Shown: positions 18,318-27,705 of the stretch, one piece after another
Position numbering within the stretch: the stretch's first letter is position 1
How the letters are laid out: every line of letters starts with the position of its first letter
Assembly: GCA_030653545.1 (NCBI GenBank)
Contig: JAURZE010000025.1
Location: 124,001-188,000, forward strand
DNA length: 64,000 nucleotides
Source: Nitrospira sp.
GTDB lineage: Bacteria; Nitrospirota; Nitrospiria; Nitrospirales; Nitrospiraceae
Direction: 5' to 3'
Notes under the pieces: generated by a model
What the model saw: only the letters and a program-made list of their open reading frames with translations
Databases searched by the model: none
What the model was told of the DNA's origin: nothing
Made by a program: the position numbers and the translations under genes

Positions 18318-19547
18318 ATGACGACACAGCCACAGGTTCGGAGCCAGGCTCAAGCGGGATTTACGCTCACGGAAGTCATGGTTGCGACCATGATGACGAC
18401 GGCGCTGCTCGCGGCTGGGTTCGGGGCCTTGACCGTGAGTCAGAAGACCACCCGGGTTAGCGGTCAGGTTGGGCAGACACAGGCCACAGCGCGGAATGCC
18501 CTCGACATGATCACGGCCGATCTGAAGCTGGCCGGTTTCGGGATGCAGGGACTCACGACACCCGTCGGGGGGTGTCATATCAACGGAACTCCGTCCGCGC
18601 TCGTGCCGGCAGACAACAATCCGGCAGGAGCCGATTTCGGACCTGACTCTATCTCAATGGTCGTTCCGATGACGAATTCGATTCCCGCAGTGGGAGCGCT
18701 ATGGCAGGTGTTTGTGCCACCGGCCGGAACCATCGGGGGGCCGAAGACGCCCATTACCAATATTCCAATGCCGGCGAATGCCACTACGGGGATGGGCACC
18801 GCTCTCCCTGGCGGGTTTCTCTCACTGCCTGGAAACGTGGTGTCGTTGGGCGGGGTGGCTGGATCAATCATCCAAGCAGCAAATGTCGGCGGGTTAACCA
18901 TAAGCCCGGCGATTCAGGATCCGACGGCGTTTGGTACCGGAACTCAGGTCTATCTGGTGCAGTGCATCACCTATCAGGTTATTCCTCCGCCTGATGTTCT
19001 CAACATCTGCCAGGGGTCGGCGCCCTGTCTCGTTCGTGGAGCAGTACCAGCGGCGCTGGTACTACCGGGTGCCCTGCCGAACTGTAATCAGGTGAACGCG
19101 AATTGCGTGCCCATTATGGACGGGGTTGAGGATCTTCAACTGGCCTATGCGTGCGATGGCTGCAACCCCATCATCAATTCAGGAAATCCTGATGGACAGA
19201 TCGATGATCTGAACGGGAATAACATCTTCGACACCCCCGATTTTGTCACGGATAGAAATTGGTTCGGCACGGCGGCGCCGTTTGGCGCGTCCATGACGCC
19301 GGCGAAGATCCGCATGGCTCAGGTCACGATTGTTGCTCGGCAAACGCAGCTAGACCAGGGCATGGGCGAAGGCATCTCGACGAATGTCTCGAACAATAAC
19401 GCAATTACCAACGTGAGTGACCACAATCATGTAACCGGGGTCTTCGCGCTCGGCGATAACGCTACACCGGCTCAACAGCAAGCCTATCTGCAGTTTCGCC
19501 GACGGGTGCAGACTCGTACGGTTGAGCTCCGAAATTTGAGGTCATAA
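18318..19547 (+). CDS. pilW: Type IV minor prepilin PilW
   Basis: A 409-residue prepilin of PilW type, with the cleavage site QAG/FTLTEVMVAT about 14 residues in, a membrane helix, then the family segment NALDMITADLKLAGFGMQG. The long C-terminal domain is rich in Asn, Gly and Pro, contains paired cysteines (for example CDGCNP) and acidic stretches such as DGQIDDLNGNNIFD that could bind calcium. It follows pilV after 53 bases and precedes a pilX-like gene by two, consistent with the pilV-pilW-pilX-pilY1 order of other type IV pilus systems. Confidence 0.87.
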   Translation: MTTQPQVRSQAQAGFTLTEVMVATMMTTALLAAGFGALTVSQKTTRVSGQVGQTQATARNALDMITADLKLAGFGMQGLTTPVGGCHINGTPSALVPADNNPAGADFGPDSISMVVPMTNSIPAVGALWQVFVPPAGTIGGPKTPITNIPMPANATTGMGTALPGGFLSLPGNVVSLGGVAGSIIQAANVGGLTISPAIQDPTAFGTGTQVYLVQCITYQVIPPPDVLNICQGSAPCLVRGAVPAALVLPGALPNCNQVNANCVPIMDGVEDLQLAYACDGCNPIINSGNPDGQIDDLNGNNIFDTPDFVTDRNWFGTAAPFGASMTPAKIRMAQVTIVARQTQLDQGMGEGISTNVSNNNAITNVSDHNHVTGVFALGDNATPAQQQAYLQFRRRVQTRTVELRNLRS

Positions 19548-19549
19548 CT

Positions 19550-20158
19550 ATGAGACAGGTTGATTGCGATCGCGCTCAAGAATGCCGGCAAGACTCGCTG
19601 GGTCTCGATGAACGAGGCACCTCGTTTATGACCGTGATGGTGATCATGCTCATGACCGGCACGCTCGGCGTAGCCGCGCTCACGATGACCGGCTTGGAAA
19701 ATTCGATGGCCGGTGCAATCAGGATGGTCGAAGAGGGCACCGATGCTGCGGAGTCTTGTGTGGGCATGTCTGTAAATGTGATTCAAAATTCGGTTGACCC
19801 CGGATCGGTTCCCGCCACGCTCATCGCCCCGGCTGGACCTGTGCCTGCGGCCAATGCTGCCATACTCAGTCAGGAAATCAATGGCGCTCCGGTCTCAATG
19901 AGGAATAACCCGGATGTGGCGGTGGGCGCCGGGAATGCCCCCAATATCACGATGACAGTGAATAACTACCTGGTGAACGGGGACATCGATTTTCTCTACA
20001 GTAAGCTACGAGCCGGCAGCGATGAGAATACGAAAGACTTTTTCTATCGTGTCGATTGCACGGCGGCGAATGCGGCAACCGGAGCGACGAGCCGGGTCAT
20101 TGCGGTATTTGACTGTCTCCATCTGGGGTCCGATACCTGTCAACGCCGGGCGCTGTAA
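19550..20158 (+). CDS. PilX-like type IV pilus minor component
   Basis: A 202-residue protein with a 20-residue hydrophobic N-terminal helix after the leader (RGTSFMTVMVIMLMTGTLGV) and the PilX-type continuation GLENSMAGAIRMVEEGTDAAESC. The usual Phe/Glu prepilin motif is weak, as is common in PilX. PilX belongs to the tip complex with PilV, PilW and PilY1. GAGG lies 9-12 bases ahead of the ATG. Its stop overlaps the next open frame. Confidence 0.78.
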   Translation: MRQVDCDRAQECRQDSLGLDERGTSFMTVMVIMLMTGTLGVAALTMTGLENSMAGAIRMVEEGTDAAESCVGMSVNVIQNSVDPGSVPATLIAPAGPVPAANAAILSQEINGAPVSMRNNPDVAVGAGNAPNITMTVNNYLVNGDIDFLYSKLRAGSDENTKDFFYRVDCTAANAATGATSRVIAVFDCLHLGSDTCQRRAL

Positions 20159-20184
20159 TGCGCCACAAAAGAGGAGCCAAGATC

Positions 20185-20556
20185 ATGGACATGCCGCGTA
20201 CCAGCGCGATGAATCAACTGAGTCGATCCAGGGCCTCCTGTAGAACGATTGTGGGAGCGGTCGTGGTCTTAGGAATGTGTGGTCTAGCGGGATTCGCTGA
20301 TTCTGCGGCTCAGGCTGACCCCATTCCCCTCAGCGTGATGACCAGCCTCCAGTCCGGCAGTATCACGGCCATCTATGAAACAGCCTTTCAGATTGACGGG
20401 AGAACGTTCAGACTCACTCCCGATGCGGTAATTCAGAATGAGAAAGGCGAAGTGATGGAGGCGAGTTCACTCGTGGTCACTGCCGAGGTTAAGTATCACG
20501 TGAAAAAAGAGCAAAACAACCAGATCGACCGCATGATCGTCTTTTTGCCTCGCTAA
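20185..20556 (+). CDS. Small exported protein between pilX-like and pilY1 genes (PilY2-like position)
   Basis: A 123-residue protein with a signal-like hydrophobic stretch (TIVGAVVVLGMCGLAGFADSAAQA) and a small beta-rich domain: GSITAIYETAFQIDGRTFRL, then VTAEVKYHVKKEQNNQIDRM. This resembles the short PilY2-type proteins next to pilY1 in pseudomonads, but the match is by size, position and strand pattern only. I chose the ATG at 20185, which has GAGGAG eight bases ahead; an ATG at 20158 overlaps the previous stop. Confidence 0.6.
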   Translation: MDMPRTSAMNQLSRSRASCRTIVGAVVVLGMCGLAGFADSAAQADPIPLSVMTSLQSGSITAIYETAFQIDGRTFRLTPDAVIQNEKGEVMEASSLVVTAEVKYHVKKEQNNQIDRMIVFLPR

Positions 20557-20609
20557 GACATTCGCTAAGCAGACTCGAGGTTAAGAGTTAGGGGAAAGGG
20601 AAGAGTACC

Positions 20610-23600
20610 ATGAAAGGCCGAAGTCTCGCAGTTCGTGGAGCCATCTTGAGTGTGCTCATCGGATCTTTGACCGGTCCGAACGCAAGTCTGGCCCAAACCA
20701 TGGATCAGTACTACGCGGTTCCACCTTTTGTCAGCGACCAGGTGGCCCCGAACATCATTCTCCTGCTCGATAACTCCGGCAGCATGGCGGAGCGGGCTTG
20801 CGATGCGACTTGGTGCGGTGTGCTGTCCGGAGGCGGAACGACGCCGGTGAATCAGAACTTTGTGGCGACCACGACCTATGGCGGGTTTTTCGACTCCCTG
20901 GGCTGCTACGCCTACGATGCGACGAACACGCGTTTTGAATTCGCGGTGGGGAAGGCCACGGTTAATGCTGGTTGTCCGGCCACCACGCAGTGGGACGGGA
21001 ATCTGTTGAATTGGGCCACATTCCTGCGTATGGATGGGCTCAAGAAGGCCATGTCGGGCGGCGATTGTGCTGTGATCAGAGCGGCCGACGGAACCTGTCC
21101 CCCCAGTGGAACTCCTGCGAAGATTACGATTAAAGCTCAGCAGCGGTTTGACAACACAGGTCGTGGGCACGACGTCATGGCGATCTCGAGCGGACCGGGA
21201 AACGGATACCAGAATCGCATTCCCACTGCGGCTACTCCCGGTACTCCCGGGACAATCCGCATCCAATACCGGGGCGGTACGAGCGGGATGGGCGGCAGTT
21301 TCTGCATCGACGACGACGCGACAGCTCCCGGCAACACGGCTACCTCGTGCAATGACGGTGATGGATTCGCCGAAACACAATATTGGCTTCGATTCGTCCG
21401 GGATGCGGAGCCGACGGGCACCATTCAGCAGGTCGGTCCTCAGGCTCGATTCGGTCTCTTCGAGTTCAAGGCGACCGGCGACGGGCCACGCATGTTGGTA
21501 GGAGTGGGAGCCCGTCAGACCATCGGGTTCAATACGACAACCGTGAGAACGTTCAATACGAACACAGCAGCCATGTTGGACGCAGTCGAAGAAACCTTTC
21601 CTTCGACCTGGACACCACTCGCGGAATCACTCTATGAAACCACACGCTATGTGGCCCAGATCAATTCGGCGTACCTCACCACCTCGTATGTGTACCCCAT
21701 TTCCTATTCGCCGGGCGTGGCTTTTCAGGGAACCGGTGCAGGATCCATCGGGCCCAGTGAAATCAGTGCTTTGACCGGAAGCGAGGTCTGCCCTGCCGGA
21801 TACATCACCAATGGCTGCGGTCGCGATCCCTATTTCTTCGGCAGCAACCATTCGCCGGCCTGGGCTACCAACTCCGTTCAGGTAGCCTGCTGCAAGACGT
21901 TTGTCCTGCTCGTGACGGATGGCGAGCCGACCCAAGACTTAAACATCCCCGCGAGCATCAGGAATTATGCCAACACCAATGCTCAGCCTTACGCGGGAAC
22001 CTTCTGCGCAGGGAATCGCGGAGTGCCCTTCGTGGATCCTCCCGGAGGAACCTGCAATAACGATCCCGCGACGCCGACCAATGTTCTGCTCAAGCAACAC
22101 CGGACGGACTATGCGAGCAATGGCTCGCATCACTTGGATGATGTCGCCTATTGGGCCCATACCACCGATCTCCGGCCTTGTAGCGGTACGGCTGATGGAA
22201 CGATCGCCATTCTGGGTGTGTCTGGTCGCTGTCTGCCCGGTCTGCAAAATATTAATCTCTATACGTTCTATGCCTTCGGCAACATCAGTGGACGCGAGCT
22301 GCTTATGAAGTCGGCATTGCTGGGAGGATTTGAAGACGTGAACGGCAACAACCTTCCTGATCAAGTATCCGAATGGGATAAGGTCATCAATGCGACCGGG
22401 GCGCAGGGCAGCGACGGGATTCCCGACAATTACTTCGAGTCATCGAACGTTGACGATCTGCAAGACCGGTTGATGGCCACGATCACATCGATTCTCCGCA
22501 AGAGCGCCTCCGGTACATCGATTTCGGTCTTGGCGACGGCATCGACTGGTGAAGGGTCGATCTACCAGGCCTACTTTTTTACGAGCGACGTCGGTCAGGG
22601 CGGCGCCAGCGTGAAGTGGACGGGCTATACCCATTCCCTGTTCGTCGATGGGTTCGGTAATTTCCGTGAAGACACGATCCAGGATGGGAAATTGGTGTAT
22701 GAGCAGGATCGCATCATCACCACGCGGTACGACAACAATCCCCTAAGCCCGACGTATCAGAAAGTGCTGGTCGATAAGTTCGAGGATCTCAATGGAGACG
22801 GGGTGGCCGACAGTGCCACGCCGATTCTGACGTCCGACTTGAAGTCCATCGTACCGGTGTGGGAGGCGGGGAAAGAGTTGGCTTACACCACATCAGGAGC
22901 ACGTACGATTCTGACGTGGGTCGACGCGAACAATAACGGCGTCGTCGATCCGTCGGAACAGATCGATTTCAATACGGCAAACTGCGCGGCGCTTAAAGAC
23001 TATCTCCGGTATGCGGCCGATACCTGTTCTGGTAGTTCGAATGCCATGAACCTCATCAATTTTATTCGTGGCGACGAGGTGGCGGGCCTGCGAACGAGAA
23101 TGTTAGAGACGCCGGTCGGGAGCGGGACGTACAAGGTCTGGAAGTTAGGAGATCCGATCCATTCGACGCCGACGGTCGTTGGCGCCCCTAAAGCTCGATA
23201 CGACCTGGCCTATGGGGACGCAGACTATAACCTCTTCTATCAGCAATACCGGAATCGCCGGCAAGTGGCCTACGTTGGCGCGAACGATGGAATGCTCCAT
23301 GCTTTCAATGGCGGGTACTATCATAAGGGTGACGATTCAACGACGGCTGGTACCGTTGAGCATGGCTGGTACACGAAGAATCCGACCAACAATTCAAGCG
23401 GACCGAACCTCGGGGCTGAGATGTGGTCGTTCATTCCGCAGGAATTGCTCCCTCATCTTCAGTGGTTGGCGCGGGTCGACTATAGCCATGTGTACTACGT
23501 CGATTTGAAGCCGACGATCACGGAAGCGCGAGTGTTCACTCCGGATGCCGACCATCCGGGCGGATGGGGCACGATTCTCATCGGGGGATTCCGCATGGGG

Positions 23601-24989
23601 GGCAGTTGCGGACAATGCGCCGCTGGATCCGGTGCGCCGCCCATGACCGCCACGATCGGCGGGACGCCGCGGACATTTTATAGCGCCTACTTCGCGCTCG
23701 ATGTGACCAATCCAGAAGTTAGCCCCAAACTACTGTGGGTATTTACCGACAGCGGCTTGGGGCTCACCACGAGCTATCCATCGGTTGTGCGGATGAATCC
23801 CGATACCGATGCCATCACAGCAACCGGGAATGAAAAATGGTTCGTTGTGTTTGGTTCGGGCCCCAATGGGTATCAAGCTGATTTGCCTGCTGCCCCATCT
23901 CAGTCTGCGAAACTGTATGTGGTGGATCTGAAGAATGGGCCGAAGGTGGCTGCCAGTGGCAGTTTGACGACTATGCCGGTCGGCAGTTGGCGATCCTTTA
24001 TGGGCCACGTGGCCTCGATTGATAAAGATTTAGATTGGCGGACTGATGTCGCTTATGTTGGACGAACGGCCCATGACGGGGCGTTGCCCTGGCGCGGGAA
24101 AATGTACCGGCTGACCATGGGTTGTCCCGCAGCCCCTTGCACGCCTAATACCTGGGGGATTGCGAATGGAGCCAATCGGACTCCAACGGAGGTCATTGAC
24201 ACCTTCTTCGATGCAGGCACGGGCACCACAGTCGAAGTCGGCCCGACGGCCGCTGCGCCGGCGGTGACGATCGATGACACCAATGCGACCTGGGTGTTCT
24301 TTGGAACAGGCCGGTATTTTAGCAATGCCGATAAGGTGGATAGCACCATCCAGCGGCTCTATGGTCTCAAAGATCAAGTCATGAACGGATCCTGTACACA
24401 AACCTCGACCTTCAACTGCCACAGCGATGATCTGGTCGATGTGACCAGTGCGGTGGTGTGTTTGATCTGCAGCGGCGCGACCAACCAGGTCACAGACCCG
24501 ACTAACCCCAGTGTGACGAGTGTCGAGGGGACTGGGGCGAACTCGATGATGGGGTTGATTGCGAGTAAGGACGGCTGGCGGATCACGTTGCCCGGACCGG
24601 TCACGATCTCCACTGTCAACTATTCTGCCGAGCGATCAGTAGTGAATCCGACTCTGATCGCCGGCGTGATTTTTCTGCCGACGTTCGTGCCGACGAACGA
24701 CTTCTGTGCCTCCGACGGAATCAGCTATCTGTACGTGCTCTTCTATAAGACCGGTACGGCACCTCCTTATCCTGTGGTCGGCACCACGCCATCCGGCGCA
24801 AATACCAATATCAATACCAAGATTAACCTTGGCGTCGGTTTGGCCTCGTCCGGATCGATGCACGTTGGACAGGAAAGCGGCGGAGGGAAAATCTGTAATC
24901 AGATGAGCGGTGGTAATGCGGTCTGTACGAGTACGGTATTGAAAGAGTTCTATAGTCGATTCGTTAGCTGGGTGCATCAACGAGACTAA
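20610..24989 (+). CDS. pilY1: PilY1-like pilus tip adhesin / assembly protein
   Basis: A 1459-residue secreted protein with a signal peptide ending near NASLAQ. Residues 50-60 contain IILLLDNSGSM, the MIDAS of a von Willebrand A domain (D54-S-S pattern), which runs to about residue 650 with large insertions. Calcium-binding EF-hand-like loops follow: DLNGDGVAD (about 726) and DANNNGVVD (about 772). The C-terminal PilY1 beta-propeller begins near QVAYVGANDGMLHAFNGG (about 888). PilY1 sits at the pilus tip, supports adhesion and mechanosensing and antagonises retraction in a calcium-dependent way. The length is in the upper range for the family. The last residues SRFVSWVHQRD resemble other PilY1 ends. 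Confidence 0.92.
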   Translation: MKGRSLAVRGAILSVLIGSLTGPNASLAQTMDQYYAVPPFVSDQVAPNIILLLDNSGSMAERACDATWCGVLSGGGTTPVNQNFVATTTYGGFFDSLGCYAYDATNTRFEFAVGKATVNAGCPATTQWDGNLLNWATFLRMDGLKKAMSGGDCAVIRAADGTCPPSGTPAKITIKAQQRFDNTGRGHDVMAISSGPGNGYQNRIPTAATPGTPGTIRIQYRGGTSGMGGSFCIDDDATAPGNTATSCNDGDGFAETQYWLRFVRDAEPTGTIQQVGPQARFGLFEFKATGDGPRMLVGVGARQTIGFNTTTVRTFNTNTAAMLDAVEETFPSTWTPLAESLYETTRYVAQINSAYLTTSYVYPISYSPGVAFQGTGAGSIGPSEISALTGSEVCPAGYITNGCGRDPYFFGSNHSPAWATNSVQVACCKTFVLLVTDGEPTQDLNIPASIRNYANTNAQPYAGTFCAGNRGVPFVDPPGGTCNNDPATPTNVLLKQHRTDYASNGSHHLDDVAYWAHTTDLRPCSGTADGTIAILGVSGRCLPGLQNINLYTFYAFGNISGRELLMKSALLGGFEDVNGNNLPDQVSEWDKVINATGAQGSDGIPDNYFESSNVDDLQDRLMATITSILRKSASGTSISVLATASTGEGSIYQAYFFTSDVGQGGASVKWTGYTHSLFVDGFGNFREDTIQDGKLVYEQDRIITTRYDNNPLSPTYQKVLVDKFEDLNGDGVADSATPILTSDLKSIVPVWEAGKELAYTTSGARTILTWVDANNNGVVDPSEQIDFNTANCAALKDYLRYAADTCSGSSNAMNLINFIRGDEVAGLRTRMLETPVGSGTYKVWKLGDPIHSTPTVVGAPKARYDLAYGDADYNLFYQQYRNRRQVAYVGANDGMLHAFNGGYYHKGDDSTTAGTVEHGWYTKNPTNNSSGPNLGAEMWSFIPQELLPHLQWLARVDYSHVYYVDLKPTITEARVFTPDADHPGGWGTILIGGFRMGGSCGQCAAGSGAPPMTATIGGTPRTFYSAYFALDVTNPEVSPKLLWVFTDSGLGLTTSYPSVVRMNPDTDAITATGNEKWFVVFGSGPNGYQADLPAAPSQSAKLYVVDLKNGPKVAASGSLTTMPVGSWRSFMGHVASIDKDLDWRTDVAYVGRTAHDGALPWRGKMYRLTMGCPAAPCTPNTWGIANGANRTPTEVIDTFFDAGTGTTVEVGPTAAAPAVTIDDTNATWVFFGTGRYFSNADKVDSTIQRLYGLKDQVMNGSCTQTSTFNCHSDDLVDVTSAVVCLICSGATNQVTDPTNPSVTSVEGTGANSMMGLIASKDGWRITLPGPVTISTVNYSAERSVVNPTLIAGVIFLPTFVPTNDFCASDGISYLYVLFYKTGTAPPYPVVGTTPSGANTNINTKINLGVGLASSGSMHVGQESGGGKICNQMSGGNAVCTSTVLKEFYSRFVSWVHQRD

Positions 24990-25052
24990 TGTCGCATGGT
25001 GGTTGGCGATGGGCAAGGACACGTCTATCGCCGACCGATGATTCTCTAGGGA

Positions 25053-26039
25053 ATGACTGATAAAGCAAGATCAATGGCTCGTAATCCCAATAGAGAAATC
25101 TTGATCGCTGGTGTGCTGCTCGTTCTGAGTGGAGCTGGTTGTACCGGCGGCGCTGGTTCGGAACCAGTAAAAGGTGTGGGAGTTGCTGGAAATGCGCCTC
25201 CCGTCATGGTGCTGGCGAAGATTCTCCAGACCCCGATTCCTTTGACGGGCCCGGTCGGAATCCAAGCCCTGGCGGAGGATCCCGAACGAGAACCCATTAC
25301 CTATTCCTATCAGTGGTATGTGGATGATGCTCTGGTCGCCGGCCAAACGAATCCGACATTTCCGGCCGAGTTGTTGCGCCGGGGGCAAATGATTTCTGCC
25401 GAGATCACACCCTCTGATGGAAAGCAGAAGGGAAAACCGGTCCGAACTCCGGCGGCGCAGGTCGGCAATACCGCTCCCCATATCACCGCAGTGACATTGA
25501 CCCCTCAGACTGCACAGCCCGGTGGCAAGCTGACTGCAGAGGTGGTTGCGACCGACCCTGATCATGACCGGGTTGATTTGACCTATCGCTGGTTCCGGAA
25601 TGATGCGGTCGTCAAGGAGGGGGAAGAGGCGTCCTTAGATACGACCGGATTGGCTCCACGCGACAAGGTGACGGTCGAGGTAACGGCGCGTGACTCGCAA
25701 GCTATGGGTAATATGCTGCGCTCTGATGTCGTGACGTTGGGCAACAACGCTCCTACGATCGTATCGACTCCTCCTGCCCCAGTGACGCCGGATCAATATG
25801 AGTATGCCGTCAGAGCGACGGACTTTGACGGGGATCGCTTGACCTATGAATTAGAAACGGCCCCTGCCGGCATGACCATTGAGTCTGCTACCGGGCGGAT
25901 TACCTGGATGATCCCACCGGGCAACCGGGGCGTTTTTCACGTCAAGGTCTTGGCTAAAGATGGCCAGGGGGGCTTGGCCTATCAGGAATTTGACCTCGCG
26001 CTTGGCGTCAGCCTGCCAGGTAAACCAGCGGGGGCCTAG
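25053..26039 (+). CDS. Lipoprotein with Ig/cadherin-like repeats
   Basis: A 328-residue protein with a signal peptide ending in a lipobox-like LSGAGC, so probably membrane anchored. The rest consists of about three beta-sandwich repeats: NAPPVMVLAKI..., NTAPHITAVTLTPQ..., and NAPTIVSTPPAPV..., each with acidic turns (AEDPEREPITYSY, ATDPDHDRVDLTYRW, ATDFDGDRLTYEL) typical of cadherin-like or Ig-like calcium-linked domains. Such proteins often follow pilY1 and may be part of the adhesive surface. An ATG at 25074 is an alternative start. Function unknown beyond adhesion or structure. Confidence 0.65.
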   Translation: MTDKARSMARNPNREILIAGVLLVLSGAGCTGGAGSEPVKGVGVAGNAPPVMVLAKILQTPIPLTGPVGIQALAEDPEREPITYSYQWYVDDALVAGQTNPTFPAELLRRGQMISAEITPSDGKQKGKPVRTPAAQVGNTAPHITAVTLTPQTAQPGGKLTAEVVATDPDHDRVDLTYRWFRNDAVVKEGEEASLDTTGLAPRDKVTVEVTARDSQAMGNMLRSDVVTLGNNAPTIVSTPPAPVTPDQYEYAVRATDFDGDRLTYELETAPAGMTIESATGRITWMIPPGNRGVFHVKVLAKDGQGGLAYQEFDLALGVSLPGKPAGA

Positions 26040-26137
26040 TCTTCCTACTCTGTTCCGTACTTCTGCTTGTCTCGCCTTTTCTCCCTCTGCTAGAATCAAC
26101 CCATCTGATGTTTTAGGAGGGAGACCATTCTGCATTC

Positions 26138-27202
26138 GTGCGTAAACTAAAACTACGAGAAGGCACGGACACTGCCGCCCTCTTCGGTCACCACGACCGG
26201 CACCTCAAGCTGATTGAGGACGATCTCGGCGTGCGGCTGTCCGCACGCGGTGAAGAGGTCACCCTCGATGGTCTTCCTGACGCGACTCGCCAGGCTGAAC
26301 GGATCCTCTTCGAACTCGCGAATCTCACCAACGAAGGACTGGTGCTTCAAGCCGATGATGTGACGCATGCGCTGACCGCGTTGCGTCAGACGCCGGATGC
26401 CTCTGTTAAGGAGGTGTTGACCAACGCCACGACGATAGTCACGAAGAAGCGGTTCGTCGGCCCGAAATCTCCCACGCAGAAATCCTACATCGAAGCGATT
26501 GAGACGCACGACATTGTGATTGCGATCGGGCCTGCCGGTACGGGCAAGACCTATCTGGCGATGGCAATGGCGGTCAGTGCGTTGATGAAGAAGGAAGTGA
26601 GTCGCATCATCCTGGCACGGCCCGCAGTCGAGGCCGGCGAGAAGCTCGGCTTTCTCCCCGGCGATATGTATGCAAAGGTGAACCCGTATCTTCGTCCGCT
26701 GTACGATGCGCTGTTCGACATGATGGACATGGAACGGGCCAATCGCATGATTGAACGAGGGGATATTGAGATCGCGCCGTTGGCATTCATGCGCGGGCGC
26801 ACCTTGAATGATTCGTTCGTCATTTTGGACGAAGCTCAGAATGCCACAGCGGAACAGATGAAGATGTTTCTCACCAGATTGGGATTTCATTCAAAGGTGG
26901 TTGTGACCGGAGATATCACGCAGATCGATCTGCCGTCCGAGCGGGTGTCCGGTCTCATTGAAGTGAAAGAAATCTTGCGCGATATCGAAGGGATTGCCTT
27001 CGTATATTTCGATGAGAAGGATGTGGTCCGTCATCGGCTGGTGCAGGACATCGTCCGAGCGTATGATCGACACCAGTCTGCAACCGGTGGTGATCCCAGG
27101 CTGTCCAAAGGGCCGGCCTTGCCGCACTCGTCGCCGTCCGGGTCCAACAAGTGGTCTTCCTCTGGTTCGCCGCCCCGAGGCTCCTCGGGACAATCGCACT
27201 AA
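26138..27202 (+). CDS. PhoH family ATPase (PhoH/YbeZ)
   Basis: A 354-residue protein with an N-terminal KH-like region and a PhoH P-loop domain: Walker A GPAGTGKT (residues 131-138), ARPAVEAGEKLGFLPGD, Walker B FVILDEAQN and TGDITQIDLP. Proteins of this type work with YbeY in rRNA processing, and ybeY follows directly with no gap. The start is a GTG with GGAGGG about 16 bases ahead. The last 40 residues are Ser/Gly/Pro-rich and probably disordered. It begins a phoH-ybeY-ftsY operon. Confidence 0.93.
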   Translation: MRKLKLREGTDTAALFGHHDRHLKLIEDDLGVRLSARGEEVTLDGLPDATRQAERILFELANLTNEGLVLQADDVTHALTALRQTPDASVKEVLTNATTIVTKKRFVGPKSPTQKSYIEAIETHDIVIAIGPAGTGKTYLAMAMAVSALMKKEVSRIILARPAVEAGEKLGFLPGDMYAKVNPYLRPLYDALFDMMDMERANRMIERGDIEIAPLAFMRGRTLNDSFVILDEAQNATAEQMKMFLTRLGFHSKVVVTGDITQIDLPSERVSGLIEVKEILRDIEGIAFVYFDEKDVVRHRLVQDIVRAYDRHQSATGGDPRLSKGPALPHSSPSGSNKWSSSGSPPRGSSGQSH

Positions 27203-27703
27203 ATGGCTGTCTATCTACGTGTTCGTCTTATTCGTGTCAGGGTACGTCAGGCGGCCCTGAGGCGTCTGGCTGAGCGCGTGCTTGTCACGGTCGGGGAAAA
27301 GCAGTCAGAGCTTAGCCTGGATTTGGTAGGCGATGGGCGGATGCGTCGGTTGAATTGTCAGTATCGGAAGAAGGATCGAACCACCGACGTCCTGGCGTTT
27401 GCTATGCGAGAGTCGAGCAGCCCGATGTCTGCGCTGCTCGGTGATGTCGTGATCTCGGTGCCGACGGCGCAGCGGCAGGCGAAAGAAGGCGGACGATCCC
27501 TGAGTGAAGAGCTGGCCTGGTTGCTGGTTCACGGCGTGTTGCATCTCTGCGGGTACGATCATGAGCGAAGCGACGCGGAGGCGCGCCGCATGAAGCGGCG
27601 GGAGCAAGCGGTGTTACGAGGTCTGCGGCCGATTCCAATATTGGCGACGGTGCCACGGGTGAGTCGAATGTGTGCTGGATCAACGGCGGCGAGGAAAGGG
27701 TAG
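27203..27703 (+). CDS. ybeY: Endoribonuclease YbeY (rRNA maturation factor)
   Basis: A 166-residue zinc endoribonuclease for 16S rRNA 3'-end maturation and ribosome quality control. The metal motif is HGVLHLCGYDH, close to residues 113-123, matching H-x3-H-x5-H. The upstream RKKDRTTDVLAF is the usual second signature. The N-terminal ATG touches the phoH stop. The C-terminal 25 residues extend beyond the usual end and are basic. Confidence 0.94.
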   Translation: MAVYLRVRLIRVRVRQAALRRLAERVLVTVGEKQSELSLDLVGDGRMRRLNCQYRKKDRTTDVLAFAMRESSSPMSALLGDVVISVPTAQRQAKEGGRSLSEELAWLLVHGVLHLCGYDHERSDAEARRMKRREQAVLRGLRPIPILATVPRVSRMCAGSTAARKG

Positions 27704-27705
27704 CG

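Noticed and set aside
20565-21380. 271-codon minus-strand frame opposite pilY1
   Set aside because: Shadow of the PilY1 signal peptide and VWA domain, which has clear coding features on the plus strand.
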